A stretch of DNA of 11,209 nucleotides from CAZCCC01 sp964535715 (GCA_964535715.1 CAZHUO010000036.1:1-11209), one strand, 5' to 3'. Numbered from the stretch's first letter, positions 5,201-10,820 are shown. The notes: generated by a model from the sequence alone, not told the origin. A program made the numbers and translations.

Positions 5201-7237
5201 AAAGGAAACAATCTAGTAGTCGGATATGCACCGATTTCTGGATCATATGTCACTTCAACTGATTATTTAAGAATTTTTAAAATGCCAGGGATAGACGTCT
5301 GGGGCGGCCATTCTGATGCTTTTTCAATCGGAACGCTGCAAGTTACCAATAATTCAATTTTCAACCAAAGGGTCAGCATTTGGGACAGTCTTGAAGTCGG
5401 AGCCGGCGGCATATCCACCCAGGGCACCTTGTCAATAATGACGACCAGTTCGCCAAATTACATCGGGGGTTATTTAGGTATCGGAACCACTACTGCCGCA
5501 TACAAGCTTGTTATTAACTCTTCCAGCACAAGCGAAAATCTTTTACAAGTTTCAACAACTACTAATCAAAGTATTTTTCAAATAAAAAGCGACGGCATTG
5601 CCAGATTCGGCTATGATTTGATTGCCCAAGGCTATTCCACAACAACCGGCGGATTGTTTACCCAAGGATCAGGACATTTCGGCGGAAATTTAACTATTGA
5701 CGGCAGCGCCACTTCAAGCAATTCTTTGTATGTGGGAAGCCAGCTTAATGTTGCCACCACTTCGCCTTGGGCGGGATATGAACTGGCTATTTCCGGCGAC
5801 CAGGTTTTATCCGGAAATTTTTACAGCTTAGGCAACGCCACAACCAGCGGAACAATTACCGGACTATTAGAGACCGGCGGAGCAACAGCCAATGTGACAT
5901 ATGCTGATATTGGCGGATTAAGTTTACTGCAAAGAACTTCATCAATGAGAAAATACAAGACTGATATTAACTATAGCGGCGTCTCGCCCGATTTAATATA
6001 TGATTTAAAGCCGGTCAGCTACACTTTTATCGGCACCGGCGTAAATTACTACGGTTTTATCGCTGAAGATGTTGCATCAGTTGATCCGAGGTTTGGCACA
6101 TGGCAAAATGGCGAAGTGGTTAATGTGGAATGGAACGGCATAATTTCGGCTTTGACTGCGGCAGTTAAAGACCAAAAGACCGATATTAATGAAATAAAAA
6201 ATCAAATTGCGCTTTTGCAACAAGGAAGCAGCTTGATGGAATTTGCAGTTGAAAATAATTCAGAAGCAAATAATGAAAATTTAACAGTTACACAAACTGA
6301 GACTTTCTATGGCACGCTTTATGTTCAAGGCGTTGCCGGCTTTATGCACAAAGTTGTTTTTGAAGAAGATATTGAAATCAAAGGCAAAATCTATGCTTCA
6401 GCCGACCAGGCGGGAACAGCGACAATTTTGGCCAACGCCACTTCAACTGAAATTATATTTAACGAAGAATATGAAGTCGTGCCGAAAATTGTCGCCAATT
6501 TAGTTAATGATGATGAGAAAACATTTGTCAATTGGAAAATTAGCAAAAAAACCGCAAGTGGTTTTACAATCATTTTGCAAAATCAAATTGATAAAGATAT
6601 TACTTTCGACTGGATCGCCTTGGCAGTCATGGGTGAAGAATTAAAAGGGGAGGCGCCGATAATCGAAAATGTTTTAATTTCCAAAACCGAAGCTGTGGCA
6701 AAAGATATAGTTGAACTTTGGACAATTGCTTCAGATTCGGATACCAACAGTGCCGCTTTGAATTACAGCTGGTCTGCAAGCCCAAGTATTGGCAGCTTTA
6801 CGGCAAAAGGATCTTACCTGACTAATTGGTCTATAGATGAAATAAATGAAAGCACTGATGTAATTTTTACCATTACTGTTTCTGACGGCCAAAACAGCAC
6901 CAGCGAACAAAAAACCATCAGGCTGGTAATAAATGAGGCAGAAAGCAATAATCAGCCTTTGGTAATTTCAGGCTGTACTGATTTGACTGCGCTTAACTAC
7001 AATTTTGAAGCAAACCAAGATGACGGGTCCTGCAGCTATCTGCCAGAAGAAGAAATCCCAAAAGTTGTTTTGGGCTGCATTGATTCAACTGCCTTAAACT
7101 ACAATTCAAATGCAACCAAAGAAGACGGGACATGCGAATATGAAGCGCCAATAGTTTATGGCTGCACAGATGCCACTGCTTTAAATTATGATTTATCTGC
7201 AACGCAAGACAGCGGCGGCTGCGAATATAAAAATTAA
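2267..7237 (+). CDS. Giant secreted fibre/adhesin-like protein with LVIVD repeats and S74 chaperone domain
   Basis: 1656 residues. Order of parts: a hydrophobic segment (19-34) with a plausible signal-peptidase site after PTQA (37-40); an N-terminal domain starting NYQGKL with Cys82/Cys90 and closing with PRKRITSSAYAFNA (145-158); Thr/Ser-rich fibre repeats with recurring ATTTG words; two tandem modules ending NNIYSSG and NNIYASG; a block of LVIVD-type beta-propeller repeats (about 660-1005; FRIVDISNP, LYIVDISNP, FRIVDISDP); more fibre repeats; a peptidase S74/intramolecular chaperone domain with SMRKYKTDI (from 1226; Ser1226 and Lys1231 spaced as in the endosialidase Ser-Lys pair); a short coiled coil (about 1298-1320); a beta-rich segment; an Ig/cadherin-like domain (about 1463-1553); and three GCxDxTALNYN repeats (1569, 1603, 1632). 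It is expected outside the cell as a trimeric fibre that probably binds host or neighbour surfaces. Phage tail fibres share S74, but the signal peptide argues for a cell-surface protein. Start: ATG 2267, just before the signal peptide, overlapping the HTH gene. Confidence 0.85.
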   Translation: MKYLKSHFFNITENLLFKLGSSILFLFVIFIIVNNLPTQASSGINKQLNYQGKLNSSSGTAVSDGNYNLKFVIYDASSGGTCLWTAVGACDTADYGAVTVATINGIFSVALGASGQNSIATSSINFNADSLYLGVTVGSDTEMTPRKRITSSAYAFNADQIDGIHATSTAAVANYLVSLDSNKTLNLYDGGVSTTRATTSWTYFVPQASVPDSEEGKVYYNAGTNTLYIHNGVAWQDLLGAGAESDPVFGAWETNFYATTTWAGGNNNLVVTGNATTTGNLNISGYASTTNLVLADGASNLGTYYDLYINSGNLFFDGTQLTGSGGLGIKDWQFAWDGTIKPTSTVGIYVAASSTIAANFRIDGNATTTGSQYIGSQLNVATTSPWSGYELAVAGDQVLTGNFYGLGNATTTGSYYIGDDLQVAGTATIATTTFFTDNSLTLTQDNLGRGPFNLFSSAGSIAVKENLFLISYDDTLPGLVMLDSGAGNTYYNNFGTSTPDIAFYVMNGENLLTSTTIFNFYGRVDVKDDLSVTNTSTLNYINLGADFMPTSNLSSWLGASDKSFAGIYTNNIYSSGTALFNNANIYNNLTVNSVASNLTPSTNLTYSLGTSDKKWLNSYINNIYASGTSMFNYVNILQNVTTTEMTTEGDFSVLTDDLNLPQRIRNLYIADNYAYLALYGTSSWDSFRIVDISNPQMPRVVGGQNITNLPLYDAKRVFANGNYAYILYNTSASGDTFRIIDIADKSNPHVISGQTLTFNDWSASAGQPFYVSGNYAYVMSSQNLYIVDISNPYNPKIIGQENNVSDTAWDIKVVGDYAYVCHREKVGLDVTPLSIVDVKDKTNPILLSDFTINDIEFGCWSIDVNGPYAYLGLGDIAANSTNRDELFRIVDISDPANPTLASGSEVGLNNNANLQLADPYGGFNYIKILGERAYVTTWQSDLLVIDIASSTNPKIIRKNDISSATYYGLNNSPLTFDFKGNNLVVGYAPISGSYVTSTDYLRIFKMPGIDVWGGHSDAFSIGTLQVTNNSIFNQRVSIWDSLEVGAGGISTQGTLSIMTTSSPNYIGGYLGIGTTTAAYKLVINSSSTSENLLQVSTTTNQSIFQIKSDGIARFGYDLIAQGYSTTTGGLFTQGSGHFGGNLTIDGSATSSNSLYVGSQLNVATTSPWAGYELAISGDQVLSGNFYSLGNATTSGTITGLLETGGATANVTYADIGGLSLLQRTSSMRKYKTDINYSGVSPDLIYDLKPVSYTFIGTGVNYYGFIAEDVASVDPRFGTWQNGEVVNVEWNGIISALTAAVKDQKTDINEIKNQIALLQQGSSLMEFAVENNSEANNENLTVTQTETFYGTLYVQGVAGFMHKVVFEEDIEIKGKIYASADQAGTATILANATSTEIIFNEEYEVVPKIVANLVNDDEKTFVNWKISKKTASGFTIILQNQIDKDITFDWIALAVMGEELKGEAPIIENVLISKTEAVAKDIVELWTIASDSDTNSAALNYSWSASPSIGSFTAKGSYLTNWSIDEINESTDVIFTITVSDGQNSTSEQKTIRLVINEAESNNQPLVISGCTDLTALNYNFEANQDDGSCSYLPEEEIPKVVLGCIDSTALNYNSNATKEDGTCEYEAPIVYGCTDATALNYDLSATQDSGGCEYKN

Positions 7238-7317
7238 AAAATAAGCTTATATTCCCGACAACGAAATTGGCAATTTTGATTAATAATTGAAGTTTAAAAA
7301 ATACATTTTTAGCCAAA

Positions 7318-7349
7318 AACAAAACCCCGAAATAAATCGGGGTTTTGTT
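7318..7349. terminator. Bidirectional intrinsic terminator
   Basis: A perfect 13-bp stem with the core AAAACCCCGA / TCGGGGTTTT and a 6-base loop (7331-7336). T-rich tracts lie on both sides depending on strand. It sits between the convergent fibre-protein gene (stop 7237) and khpA (stop 7360) and can end both transcripts. Confidence 0.9.
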
Positions 7350-7359
7350 GAAATCTAAA

Positions 7360-7677
7360 TTAGATTTTTAGATCATCGACTACTGAAGTATCAGCTTCAG
7401 CAGACCTACCTCGTCTTGTTGAACCTTCCGGTTCATTGATCTTGAGGTTAACTCTGGCATTATTCTTAGCACCTACGATTTTCAGTAGGGTTCGAATAGC
7501 TCGAGCAGTTTGACCTTGTCGGCCAATGACATAACCCATGTCTGATGGGTTAAGATGTAGAGTAATTAATACTCCCATCTCGTCAACAGTTCGTTCTGTC
7601 TTAACGTCATCTGGATGAGCAACTATTGCTCTGACAACGTGTTCGACAAACTCTTGATCGTCATGCTTTGCAGCCAT
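7360..7677 (-). CDS. khpA: KhpA-type KH-domain RNA-binding protein
   Basis: 105 residues. The body matches the small KhpA/YlqC family, cytoplasmic RNA-binding proteins that work with KhpB/Jag in RNA regulation and cell elongation in Gram-positives. The RNA-binding GXXG loop is GRQG (52-55) within MGYVIGRQGQTARAIRTLL (47-65), followed by the helix and the closing strand VNLKI (76-80). The family usually ends near here (about 75-80 aa), but this one has a tail of some 25 residues, first basic (STRRGR) then acidic. The ATG is supported by AGGA (complement of 7685-7688), seven bases upstream. It has its own promoter about 290 bases upstream and so a long structured leader. In many bacteria khpA directly follows rpsP; here a dehydrogenase gene and long spacers intervene. 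Confidence 0.9.
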   Translation of the reverse strand: MAAKHDDQEFVEHVVRAIVAHPDDVKTERTVDEMGVLITLHLNPSDMGYVIGRQGQTARAIRTLLKIVGAKNNARVNLKINEPEGSTRRGRSAEADTSVVDDLKI

Positions 7678-7958
7678 AATTCAATCCTGTTATTATTCAA
7701 GCCGATTTCAGGAAATCCCAAAACCAAACTTAAATAAACTTACATTACAACCAGTACTGCCGACCTTTCAGATAACCTTAAGGATTTTCTGAAAGCAGTC
7801 TGGTACCAATTCCTTTATGCTCCGCACTTTTTAGCCATTGTTTATATAATACAAACTTTCAAAGCGCGACTGTCTTAACGAAAGATCAGCATATTCTTAT
7901 TACTATTACGCTTTTCAGGCATTCAACCATGGCTAGAAGGTACGGAGTTTTAAGGAAC
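7678..7958 (-). ncRNA. Long structured 5' leader of khpA
   Basis: About 280 bases between the predicted transcription start (near 7958) and the khpA ATG, with no credible gene. The strongest element is a hairpin at 7751-7803: on the transcript CCAGACTGC pairs with GCAGT-A-CTGG, continuing as TTTCAGA / TCTGAAA, 16 pairs in total with an asymmetric GGTCG bulge and a loop containing CCTTAAGG. A second small palindrome, GATTTC-AG-GAAATC (7704-7717), lies 15 bases before the ribosome-binding site. No known riboswitch or ribosomal leader motif was recognised. It could be a regulatory leader or a small RNA that reads into khpA. Confidence 0.5.
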
Positions 7959-7964
7959 ACAAAC

Positions 7965-7993
7965 AGTATAGCACGATTGATGATTTATGTCAA
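7965..7993 (-). promoter_or_regulatory. Strong sigma70-type promoter for khpA
   Basis: On the minus strand TTGACA (complement of 7988-7993), 17-base spacer, TATACT (complement of 7965-7970). This is 11 of 12 consensus positions at ideal spacing. It faces khpA and lies downstream of the dehydrogenase terminator, so khpA is independently transcribed. Confidence 0.8.
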
Positions 7994-8012
7994 TGGTTTT
8001 TAATTTATAGTT

Positions 8013-8054
8013 GATAGTGGATAGTGGTTAGGCGCTAGGCGCTAGGCTCTAGCT
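8013..8054. repeat. Degenerate 7-bp tandem repeat
   Basis: Six consecutive heptamers: GATAGTG, GATAGTG, GTTAGGC, GCTAGGC, GCTAGGC, TCTAGCT. Two sub-types merge into each other without losing the 7-base frame. They lie just upstream of the khpA promoter. Confidence 0.7.
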
Positions 8055-8063
8055 TTCAGCTTA

Positions 8064-8172
8064 GCTATTCGTATCATTCGCATACATTCGTATTATTAGT
8101 ATCGGTGCCATTCGTATGACCGCATTCGTATATTCGTACTTATTCGTATTCGTAGGAATTAGCGCATTCGTA
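8064..8172. repeat. Cluster of ATTCGTA words
   Basis: Eight copies of ATTCGTA (near 8067, 8087, 8110, 8125, 8133, 8143, 8149 and 8166), most as TATTCGTAT or CATTCGTAT, with variants such as ATTCGCAT, in a gene-free spacer. The same word recurs in both orientations upstream of rpsP (10700-10797). It looks like an expandable intergenic repeat family. Confidence 0.75.
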
Positions 8173-8197
8173 GTGCGCCATGACCGGCTTCGGAACA
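8161..8197. repeat. 37-bp direct repeat, copy 1
   Basis: Identical over 37 bases to 8379-8415. Each copy contains two small palindromes, GCGCA-N7-TGCGC and CCG-GCTT-CGG, so it can form two hairpins like a REP element. It begins within the ATTCGTA cluster. Confidence 0.9.
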
Positions 8198-8204
8198 CAA
8201 GTAA

Positions 8205-8345
8205 GTATTAAAATTCAAATATCGAAATCCTAAATCCGAAACAATATCAAAACTCAAAATTCAAATGTTCAAAACGGTTTTGGTAATTTGGTTATTTGGA
8301 TTTTGAATTTATTTCGAATTTCAATATTGGAATTTCGGATTTGGT
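8205..8345. repeat. Large imperfect inverted repeat between the 37-bp copies
   Basis: AAATCCGAAA (8232-8241) followed by CAATAT pairs with ATATTG, three extra bases and TTTCGGATTT on the right. Inside, AAAATTCAAAT faces ATTTTGAATTT and CAAAAC faces GTTTTG at the centre. The whole reads as a long hairpin of AT-rich, TTTCGAATTT-like words, resembling a miniature inverted-repeat element. No ORF. Confidence 0.65.
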
Positions 8346-8378
8346 AGGCTTATTTTGCTAATAAAAATTATTCGCATG

Positions 8379-8415
8379 AGCGCATTCGTAGTGCGCCATG
8401 ACCGGCTTCGGAACA
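8379..8415. repeat. 37-bp direct repeat, copy 2
   Basis: Second perfect copy of the sequence at 8161-8197, 218 bases away. It ends exactly where the poly-A/T tract of the dehydrogenase terminator begins. Confidence 0.9.
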
Positions 8416-8447
8416 AAAAAATCGCCCCTGTAAACCGCAGAGGCGAT
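8415..8447 (-). terminator. Intrinsic terminator after the dehydrogenase gene
   Basis: On the minus strand ATCGCC-T-CTG pairs with CAG-G-GGCGAT around a 7-base loop, followed by seven T (complement of 8415-8421). It lies 18 bases after the stop codon. Confidence 0.85.
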
Positions 8448-8464
8448 GGTTAATTTTATCTTTA

Positions 8465-9769
8465 CTAACGCACTAATGGCATAACTCTTATAACATCTTT
8501 CATGGCAGCCAAATCAGCTACAATTTTTTCATTAAATGGCTTATCCGGACCAATCATAGTGCAGGCAAAACCATTTTGCGGTTCGGTATGAAAAGGTCCG
8601 ATATTAATTTGATGTTTGCGGAAATATCCGGACAAACTCTCAATTAAGCCGGGAGTATCACGATGAATAACAGTCAGCTGCCCGTTTTTCTGCTGGCCAC
8701 CAAGCGACATTTCCGGGAAGTTAAATCCGTTGACAATGTCACCGTTTAAAAACCAAGAGACAACCTGTTGGGAGCCGACCGTTGCGCAACGAGCTTCCGA
8801 TTCTTTAGTTTTTGCCCCAATGTGCGGCATAACGATTGTATTTGGATGGCGGAAAACCGAATCACTGGGATCATCCAAATCGGAAGCATACCCTCCTAAA
8901 AAACCATTGGTTAAATTGGCGTCAACCGCATTAACGTCAACGATTCCTTCCCTGGCCAAATTAAGGATAAAAACTCCCTTTTTCATCATTATTATCTCTT
9001 CCATTCCGATCAAACCAAGCGTTTTGGAATCCAAAGGCACATGAACGGTAATAAAATCCGATTCTTTAAAAATTTCATTCAGGGTTTTGACGCGCCTGAC
9101 ACCTTCGGCTTCAAGTACTCTATGACGAGTATCAAAACCCAAAACTTTCATGCCAAAACTCATTGCCCGAACAGAAACTCTCAGCCCGATAGCACCGCAG
9201 CAGCCGATAATACCCATAGTCTTGCCATAGAGTTCGCTGCCATTGCAATCAGAGTTGCCCAAGGCATTACCCTTTAAAAAATTATCAGCCATATTCGCAA
9301 AATCATTTCCTTTTTCGACATAACCTTGAGCACTTGGAATAAATTTTTTGACAAGATCTATTGCTGCAAATCTGGCAATTGGCAAATTAATTTTATGGCA
9401 AAGCGCGCCGGCACAAATAATGGTTTTTTCCGCCACTGATATTGCATTTTGGCCGGGCGTATTTTCAACAATAATCCCCATTTCAGCCGCCGCCTTATAA
9501 TCAATATTATCCATGCCAGTTCCGAAACGGACAATCAGTTCAACGCCATATTGGCGAAGCACTACCATTGCCTTTTTATCAAAGTTGGTTCCGCTGCGCA
9601 GACAAATTGCCAAAAGCTCACCGGCTGAAAATTCTTTAATAATTAAATCATACAAAGAATCCAGTTCTTTTTTAAAGCCCTTTTTGGCGTCAACAACTCT
9701 CAGTTTGGCTTCGGTTAGAATCGGTTTAGCTTCTGGGCCGATTCCGTCAATCAACAATACGCTTTTCAT
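8465..9769 (-). CDS. serA: D-3-phosphoglycerate dehydrogenase-like D-2-hydroxyacid dehydrogenase with ACT domain
   Basis: 434 residues, cytoplasmic, expected to oxidise 3-phosphoglycerate to 3-phosphohydroxypyruvate with NAD, the first step of serine synthesis. Seen: substrate loop RFGTGMDNID (81-90), GQNAISVAE (106-114), Rossmann segment MGIIGCCGAIG (185-195), cofactor-selecting Asp213 in GFD, catalytic Arg273 in LAREGIVD, catalytic His316 in PHIGAKT, GFNFP (348-352, like the NSVNFP joint of PGDH) and a C-terminal ACT domain from about 364 that could bind serine. Oddities: the glycine loop is GxxGxxG, one residue longer than GxGxxG; the Glu of the catalytic triad is not obvious, with Asp297/299/300 nearby; and an extra stretch at about 135-180 makes it longer than the roughly 390 aa usual for this subgroup. 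The start is fixed by a perfect GGAGGT six bases upstream. The exact substrate remains inferred. Confidence 0.8.
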   Translation of the reverse strand: MKSVLLIDGIGPEAKPILTEAKLRVVDAKKGFKKELDSLYDLIIKEFSAGELLAICLRSGTNFDKKAMVVLRQYGVELIVRFGTGMDNIDYKAAAEMGIIVENTPGQNAISVAEKTIICAGALCHKINLPIARFAAIDLVKKFIPSAQGYVEKGNDFANMADNFLKGNALGNSDCNGSELYGKTMGIIGCCGAIGLRVSVRAMSFGMKVLGFDTRHRVLEAEGVRRVKTLNEIFKESDFITVHVPLDSKTLGLIGMEEIIMMKKGVFILNLAREGIVDVNAVDANLTNGFLGGYASDLDDPSDSVFRHPNTIVMPHIGAKTKESEARCATVGSQQVVSWFLNGDIVNGFNFPEMSLGGQQKNGQLTVIHRDTPGLIESLSGYFRKHQINIGPFHTEPQNGFACTMIGPDKPFNEKIVADLAAMKDVIRVMPLVR

Positions 9770-9804
9770 GGTTATACCTCCATTAGTTATATTTTAATGA
9801 ACAG

Positions 9805-9850
9805 TCCTAAAAAACAAACGACCCTTCTTCGGCGAAGGGCTATTTTTTAT
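9805..9850. terminator. Terminator-like hairpin upstream of the dehydrogenase gene
   Basis: CCCTTC (9822-9827) pairs with GAAGGG (9834-9839) around a 6-base loop. On the minus strand it is followed by CGTTTGTTTTTT, on the plus strand by CTATTTTTT. There is no plus-strand gene to end. Since it lies about 40 bases before the dehydrogenase ribosome-binding site and downstream of the only promoter candidate, it may be an attenuator. Otherwise it is a second stop for rpsP read-through. Confidence 0.6.
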
Positions 9851-10058
9851 CTGAATCTATTTTGCTGATTTAGGTAAAAATTAACCTTCCGCCAAAATGC
9901 GCACAAGTGCGGCTAGATGATGAGTTTTTTGATTTTTGCGAAAGATTTATTTTCATATTTTCAGGTTAACAGTTTGGTTATTTTTTGTCAATCAGTTTAG
10001 CAGGTGGAGTAGCTATTGGAAAATTTTGAAAAGCTCACAAAAGCGAGTAAAAAGTGAA

Positions 10059-10136
10059 TAAAAGTAAATTAGAAGCAGGCTTATTAATTTTTATCCTTAA
10101 TTTACTTTTACTTGCTCTTACCTGCTTTTAATTTAC
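10059..10136. repeat. Competing inverted repeats
   Basis: The left arm around GTAAATTAGAAGCAGG (10064-10079) can pair with either of two right arms. The 13-bp arm at 10098-10110 pairs perfectly with 10059-10071. CCTGCTTTTAATTTAC (10121-10136) pairs with 10064-10079 with one mismatch. The two pairings exclude each other. Confidence 0.65.
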
Positions 10137-10150
10137 CCTTATCAGCCTTT

Positions 10151-10189
10151 AAAAACAAAATAGCCAAGATTTTAAACCCTTGGCTATTT
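10151..10189 (-). terminator. Intrinsic terminator after rpsP
   Basis: Perfect 11-bp stem whose core is AATAGCCAAG (10159-10168) / CTTGGCTATT (10179-10188), with a 10-base loop. On the minus strand it runs into TTTTGTTTTT. It follows the rpsP stop by about 20 bases. Confidence 0.9.
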
Positions 10190-10209
10190 ATGTAAATTTG
10201 TCTGTTTTA

Positions 10210-10680
10210 TTATTTGGCTTCTTCTGTTTTTTCTTCGGACGGTTTTGGCTCTTTAACCTTAACTTCTTCAACTTTTGGTTCTTCAGCTTTTTTTTCCTCA
10301 ACAGGCTTTTCTTCGGCCTTGGGCTGTTGTGCCGGTTTTTCTGCTGTTGATTGTGATTTTACTTCTTCAACTTTAACTTCAGTTTTTACTTCTGTTTTTT
10401 CTTCAACTGCTTTTTTGCCGGCTTTTGAGGCTTTAACTTTTTTTGCAGTAATCACGTTTTGGTCAACTAAAATATTATGAACTGTCGGCGAAGTTTGAGC
10501 GCCTTTGGAAATCCAGTGTAAAATCCTGTCTTTTTTTACTTCAACAACCTTGGAAAATGGATTATAATGGCCGACAATTTCCAACGCTCTGCCGTAAGTG
10601 TCTTTGGCGCTGTCAGAAACGACAAATCTATAAGCTGGCCTTTTCTTTTTGCCCATTCGGGCGAGTCTTATTTTTAGCAT
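10210..10680 (-). CDS. rpsP: 30S ribosomal protein S16 with a charged C-terminal extension
   Basis: 156 residues. The first 75 or so are a typical bS16, a small-subunit protein that helps assemble the 5' and central regions of 16S rRNA: MLKIRLARMGKKKRPAYR at the N-terminus, VVSDSAKDTYGR (20-31), VGHYNP (36-41) and KGAQTSPTVHNIL (59-71). S16 is usually about 75-90 residues. Here a tail of some 75 residues of Lys, Glu, Pro and Val repeats (EEK, VEEVK, PKVEE) follows and is probably disordered. The ATG at 10680 gives the expected MLKIRL start, though no clear ribosome-binding site precedes it. It has its own terminator, so it is not co-transcribed with khpA. Tails of this kind on ribosomal proteins occur in several lineages; a function cannot be read from the sequence. 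Confidence 0.95.
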   Translation of the reverse strand: MLKIRLARMGKKKRPAYRFVVSDSAKDTYGRALEIVGHYNPFSKVVEVKKDRILHWISKGAQTSPTVHNILVDQNVITAKKVKASKAGKKAVEEKTEVKTEVKVEEVKSQSTAEKPAQQPKAEEKPVEEKKAEEPKVEEVKVKEPKPSEEKTEEAK

Positions 10681-10693
10681 AAAATAGATTAAC

Positions 10694-10800
10694 TTTCACT
10701 ACGAATAGGAATTTTGAATATACGAATAACTTGGCATTCCAATTTGTATATTCGTATTTATTCGTAATTCGTAGTAGATTTCGTATATTCGTAGTAACAA
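10694..10800. repeat. ATTCGTA / TACGAAT repeats upstream of rpsP
   Basis: About seven copies of the same word found at 8064-8172, here in both orientations (for example TACGAATA near 10700 and 10723, TATTCGTA near 10750-10795). The opposite copies can pair, such as ATATACGAATA with TATTCGTAT, so the rpsP leader may fold. No clear promoter is visible in it. Confidence 0.65.
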
Positions 10801-10820
10801 AAAATACCTATGAATTAATT

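Larger units (their letters stand above)
9770..10209. other. Spacer between rpsP and the dehydrogenase gene
   Basis: 440 bases without a credible gene. From the rpsP side it holds the rpsP terminator (10151-10189), a pair of competing inverted repeats (10059-10136), and a weak minus-strand promoter candidate with a perfect TTGACA (complement of 9986-9991) and, 17 bases on, the poor -10 TAACCT (complement of 9963-9968). Then come a small CGCAC-AA-GTGCG palindrome and a terminator-like hairpin close to the dehydrogenase start. Confidence 0.6.

Noticed and set aside
2080..7237. Prophage (excisionase-like protein plus S74 fibre)
   Set aside because: No integrase, capsid, terminase or lysis genes are present, and the fibre protein has a signal peptide, which fits a cell-surface protein better.
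7810..7840. Short frame MAKKCGA and another of 14 codons in the khpA leader
   Set aside because: Both lack a ribosome-binding site and are shorter than can be supported.
8730..9797. Plus-strand open frames opposite the dehydrogenase gene
   Set aside because: They are shadows of a well-supported coding gene on the minus strand.
10214..10480. Ser/Phe/Thr-rich plus-strand frame opposite the S16 tail
   Set aside because: It is the complement of the Lys/Glu repeat codons of rpsP.
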